This document shows, piece after piece, positions 60,386 through 64,000 of a stretch of DNA of 64,000 bases (positions are counted from its first letter, which is position 1; each line of letters begins with the position of its first letter). The stretch comes from Diphasiastrum complanatum (Eukaryota > Streptophyta > Lycopodiopsida > Lycopodiales > Lycopodiaceae), in the NCBI GenBank assembly GCA_029204225.1, contig CM055110.1, positions 17,863,344 through 17,927,343 on the forward strand. Direction: 5' to 3'. The position numbers and the translations under genes are program-made. The notes beneath the pieces were generated by a model. That model ran no database searches. It had not been told where the DNA came from and saw only the letters and a list, made by a program, of their open reading frames with translations.

Positions 60386-61067
60386 TGTTAAAAATTCACA
60401 ATTCTAGCTTGACTAGTTTTGGTCATATGACTTGTAAATAGTTAAATGGTCATGATGTGGCTTGTCACACGTGCCAAATAGCATAGGATTCCATTCATAA
60501 GGATGTTCTCAAGTAGACCTAAGTGTTAGAACCTTTGGAATGAGTCCAAATTATGCTTAGATACAAGGGAGAAAAAATAGGAGCTATTTTTGGTAATTTT
60601 TGCATTGTTGAGGGATCTCCAAGATTCCAACCCTAACTTGGTAGAGATGAAAGATCCACCAAAATTAGCATTAGGGATAGGTTTAGGGCTACTCATACCT
60701 GCCCAAAACCGTGATGGATCATGTATATATAGGTGATGATATCTCACCAAAATCAATCAAGCAATTTCATGTTTTTTCTCTCATAATGGTGCAATTGCTC
60801 TCTATGTTCATAATTGTTTGAGTACTTGTGATTACTAATGATTATAGGATTGAATGTAGGTCTGGTGTACAGTACTCAGACTGTGGGAGGTCGTACTTTC
60901 ACACGTGTGAAGCCTTCTTCAAGAATTTGGGCCATTTAGTGAGGTTCAAGCATAGATTTTTGATGGATTTTGATGGTTCAACTTGTGCTAATCTTATGAA
61001 ATCATAAGCTATTGTTTCCCTCATCATTTCAAGTGTTTTAGGATCCTTATTTGCTGTAATTTTTACA
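60386..61067 (+). repeat. 5' LTR of copia M
   Basis: TGTTAAAAATTC...GTAATTTTTACA with complementary ends, about 682 bp. Contains CACACGTGTG at 60900-60909. Confidence 0.9.
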
Positions 61068-61080
61068 TGGTATCAGAGCC
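61068..61080 (+). other. Primer-binding site of copia M
   Basis: TGGTATCAGAGCC immediately after the LTR. Confidence 0.93.
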
Positions 61081-61802
61081 TAAAGGCTGAAATGAGCTAA
61101 ATCCTTGGTTTGCATTCAATTTTATCACAAACTTTGATCTAAATCTTGTGTAGATTGGATCTTAGCATCTAGTATTGATTCTAGAACTCAAAGTGAGTCA
61201 AATACATTGGAGATTGGTGTTGTGTGACTTCATTTGCAGGTGTTTAGGTGTCTAAAACCAGAGGCAAAGTTGAATCAATTCACATTACCAAGATAGCAAG
61301 TTTTGCTTGCTCCAAGCATTGATTTCTAAGCGAGTTTTGGAGGTGAGGTGTAGTAGACACCAACTAAAGTGATTTAGGTTCAGTCCAACCATTGCTTGAC
61401 TTATGCACCAAATTAGATCAATTTTTCATCAATTTTGATCATTTTTTGCTTGTGATTGGATAGTAGATTGTGTTGCATCTTCATTAAGTTCCATTTAGAT
61501 CTTTTACAAGTGATTTTGGAAGTATATTAGGTTGCTGAAATTCACTCTTTATCAGATCATTTGGAAGCTTTAATGTTCTTTATAGAAAGAGGGGCAATTC
61601 TACTAGTATTGTCTACTTCAATCAAGCAAGTGCATTGTTTCTAGTATTCTATGATTTGATTTTGTTAGAGATCATTCTTAGATCTTTATAGGAAGTCTAT
61701 TACTGATCTTTTCAGGTCCCTAAGAAGTGGGATAAGGTAGACCTTCAATCAAATCAATAGAAGTAACCTTCATTTGTGTCAAGTCCTTGATTAGGAGACT
61801 AG

Positions 61803-64000
61803 ATGGCATCTATAAATGCATATCTTTTGGATACTAATGAAAGGCTCAACAAAACTAACTATTCCATATGGAAAGTTAGAATGGAATCTATCATGATCAT
61901 GCAAGATCTGATGGAAATTGTAAATGGTAAGGAGGGTGAACCTATTCATCCTCAAGAAAAAGCCAAATACATCAAGAGGTGCAATGTTGCACTACATTGC
62001 ATAAAAATGAATGTTGCAAATGAACTCTTAAGAGAGGTAGGAGATTGCACTTCAGCTCAAGATGCTTGGGAGACTTTGCAAAAGGTCTATGAGTCCAAGA
62101 ACCAAACTAGAATGTTAGCTTTGAAGAATCAAATCTATAGAAGCTATCAAAAGAAAGGAGAGAGTGCACATACTTTTGTCCTAAGAGTAAAGGAATTGAA
62201 CAAAGAGCTAGCCTTTATAGGTGACCCTATCAAGGATGAAGAGCTTTTTCAACTCATATTGAATGGACTAAGCTTTGAATTTGACAATTTGGTTCAGGGA
62301 TATGCAATTATGGGTAAGCTACCCATACTTGAAGAACTCCAAGGCACGCTCATGGCCGAGGAATCAAGAAGGAGCCAAATGCAAGAGAGGATGGATAGGC
62401 TTTCCATCCAAGGTGGAGATGACCAAGCTCTCTTCACCAAAGGCAAAGGCAAGTCCAAAGGCAAAGGATCAACATTCAAGAAGTCTACAAAGCTTGAGGA
62501 TCAAGAAGGACCCCCAAAGGCATCTCCATCAACCACCAAAGTCAAGAAGGACAAATCAAAGGTGAAGTGCTACTATTGTAGCAAGATGGGGCATTATGCC
62601 TCGGAATGCTTCAAGAGGAAGCAAGATCAAAGCCAAGCCAACATGAGAAAAGAGGAGGAGGAGGAGAGTTCACATGAGGACTCTCTCATGATGTCCATAT
62701 TTTCTTCAACAAGCTTCAAAGGAGAAGATCCTTGGTGGATTGACTCGGGTGCTAGTTCACACATGACTAGTAAAAGGGAGTTTTTCTCTTCTCTCTTATC
62801 TTATGATGGACCTATAAAGTCTATCTATACAGCAAATGATGAAGCTTGTAAGATTGAAGGAGTTGGTAGCATTCCCCTTTGCTTAGGATCTTCCAAAAAG
62901 ATCAACATAGAAGGTGTTTTGTACATTCCTACAATAACAAAGAATCTACTAAGTGTTGGCCAAATGGTAGACAATGGTTTCAATGTTGATTTTGTTTCAA
63001 ATGAATGTTTCATCAAGAAGAAGGGTAAGATAGTGGCTAAGGGCACTAGACTTGGCAAACTTTATAAGCTGGATGCATTTGTGGATACTAATGTTGTCAT
63101 GTTGGCCGAGAAGAACAAGATATCTACCTTTACTTTATGGCACAAAAGACTTGGACATGTCAACTCGGGTTCCATGGAGGCTATGATCAAGGAGGATTAT
63201 GCTTTAGGCCTACCAAGGTCTAAAAGGGCAAAAGTGGAGCCATCAAGGCTCACATATCAAGGCAAAGGACAGCAAGTTGAGGGTATCTCATCCACTTCTT
63301 ATGCTTTATCTAGTTTTGAAGAACTGGCTAATGTTGAAGATGCATTGAACTCCAAAGAATGGTATAAAGCTATGTTGGATGAGTATGATGCCTTGATTGA
63401 GAATGAAACTTGTTTGCTTGTTGAGAGACCTCAAAGGAATGTAATAGGATGCAAGTGGGTCTTCAAGCTTAAGTTGAATGCAAATGGGAGTGTTAACAAA
63501 CATAAAGCAAGATTAGTTGCAAAAGGTTATGCTCAAGAGAGAGGGATAGACTATGAGGAAACTTTTGCACCCGTCGCCAAGATGGTCACAATAAGACTAA
63601 TCATTGCACTTGCATCACATTTTGGATGGATTCTATGTCAAATGGATGTCTCTAATGCTTTCTTGAATGGTTTTTTGGAAGAGGATATCTATATGGAGCA
63701 GCCACAAGGGTTCATCAAGCATGGAATGGAGAACAAAGTATGCCATCTCCAAAGAAGCATCTATGGCTTGAAGCAAGCCTCGAGATCTTGGAATTCAAGA
63801 CTACATTGCTATCTTATTTCACTTTCTTTTGTTCAAAGTGAATATGATCCTGCTCTTTACATTAAGTTTGATGATGTTGGTATTGTACTTTTACTCATTT
63901 ATGTAGATGACATCATCATTAGTAGAAATAGTGTTGATGGTATTGAAAAAATCAAGATAGATCTATCCTTAGAGTTCAAGATGGTAGATCTAGGGTGTCT
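61803..64000 (+). CDS. Copia M gag-protease-RT polyprotein lacking integrase (partial, runs off window)
   Basis: Open for over 730 codons from ATG 61803 (MASINAYLLDTNERLNKTNYS), the first Met after the leader and equivalent to the gag starts of E and F. Gag is followed by a lysine-rich linker, zinc knuckle CYYCSKMGHYASEC (about 62571), protease WWIDSGASSHMTS (about 62738), VLYIPTITKNLLSVGQ and pre-integrase LWHKRLGHVN (about 63138). At YALGLPRSKRAKVEPSRLTY (about 63200-63260) the frame passes straight into the post-integrase linker and RT. The integrase zinc cysteines and D,D,E core, roughly 400 or more residues in F, are absent. RT has KHKARLVAKGYAQ, QMDVSNAFLNGFLEEDIYM, SIYGLKQASRSW and catalytic LIYVDDIII. 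No stop or frameshift is seen. Confidence 0.9.
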   Translation, partial: MASINAYLLDTNERLNKTNYSIWKVRMESIMIMQDLMEIVNGKEGEPIHPQEKAKYIKRCNVALHCIKMNVANELLREVGDCTSAQDAWETLQKVYESKNQTRMLALKNQIYRSYQKKGESAHTFVLRVKELNKELAFIGDPIKDEELFQLILNGLSFEFDNLVQGYAIMGKLPILEELQGTLMAEESRRSQMQERMDRLSIQGGDDQALFTKGKGKSKGKGSTFKKSTKLEDQEGPPKASPSTTKVKKDKSKVKCYYCSKMGHYASECFKRKQDQSQANMRKEEEEESSHEDSLMMSIFSSTSFKGEDPWWIDSGASSHMTSKREFFSSLLSYDGPIKSIYTANDEACKIEGVGSIPLCLGSSKKINIEGVLYIPTITKNLLSVGQMVDNGFNVDFVSNECFIKKKGKIVAKGTRLGKLYKLDAFVDTNVVMLAEKNKISTFTLWHKRLGHVNSGSMEAMIKEDYALGLPRSKRAKVEPSRLTYQGKGQQVEGISSTSYALSSFEELANVEDALNSKEWYKAMLDEYDALIENETCLLVERPQRNVIGCKWVFKLKLNANGSVNKHKARLVAKGYAQERGIDYEETFAPVAKMVTIRLIIALASHFGWILCQMDVSNAFLNGFLEEDIYMEQPQGFIKHGMENKVCHLQRSIYGLKQASRSWNSRLHCYLISLSFVQSEYDPALYIKFDDVGIVLLLIYVDDIIISRNSVDGIEKIKIDLSLEFKMVDLGC

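Larger units (their letters stand above)
60386..64000 (+). mobile_element. Copia M, intact so far, continues beyond the window
   Basis: 5' LTR 60386-61067, primer site 61068-61080, leader, and an uninterrupted gag-protease-RT frame from 61803 to the window end. The integrase has been removed in frame. The right part (end of RT, RNase H, 3' LTR) is outside the window. Confidence 0.88.

Overview
The window is plant nuclear DNA from a large, transposon-filled genome. It has Ty1/copia and Ty3/gypsy retrotransposons with plant-type initiator-tRNA primer sites (TGGTATCAGAG), LINE-like reverse-transcriptase tails, fold-back elements and long (AG)n, (TG)n and (AT)n microsatellites. It has no operons or RNA genes. 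The species cannot be fixed from this sequence; a non-seed land plant such as a fern or lycophyte is possible but is only a guess.

Layout: 1-3255 holds a decayed stretch, a possible Ty3 primer site and a copia fragment (B1, +). 3257-6527 is the 5' half of copia element A (A1, -), followed by half of a LINE-like ORF and two small hairpin elements. 7397-14885 is a nearly full-length copia element B (-) with a 5-bp target duplication, interrupted by element C (about 9414-12297), which has long inverted terminal repeats and a gag-like gene. 15518-16510 is a LINE tail, and 16511-18389 is another B copy (B4, -). 18389-20274 is the 3' half of element A (A2, +), followed by the other half of the LINE-like ORF. 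20.7-24.8 kb is mostly anonymous. 24822-26429 (-) is the only convincing host-like gene, a 535-aa multi-pass membrane protein of unknown family; four blocks of tandem duplications lie upstream of it. 28-31.4 kb has a decayed unknown gene and a second copy of element C (D). 31.8-35.5 kb is copia E with a solo LTR inside it. 37-42.5 kb is gypsy sequence (J, I). 42.5-48.1 kb is copia F. 48.1-55.2 kb is gypsy H split by copia G. 55.35-59.7 kb is a third copy of A (A3). From 60386 a copia element (M) runs off the right edge with an open reading frame.

The main structural result is that the interval of about 3256-18390 appears inverted. Turning it round re-joins B1 with B4, A1 with A2, and the two halves of the LINE-like ORF, all in consistent order and orientation. 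Other results are: a gag-only element with inverted rather than direct terminal repeats; two copia elements (E and M) that lost the integrase core while keeping the reading frame open; a non-autonomous copia element (G) with a 594-codon ORF whose integrase residues are nearly all replaced; and a CACACGTGTG palindrome present in the LTRs of several distinct copia families.

Nearly every 'gene' here belongs to a mobile element, and most are broken. Coordinates of LTR and inverted-repeat ends were read by eye and may be off by a few bases. Identities are not computed.
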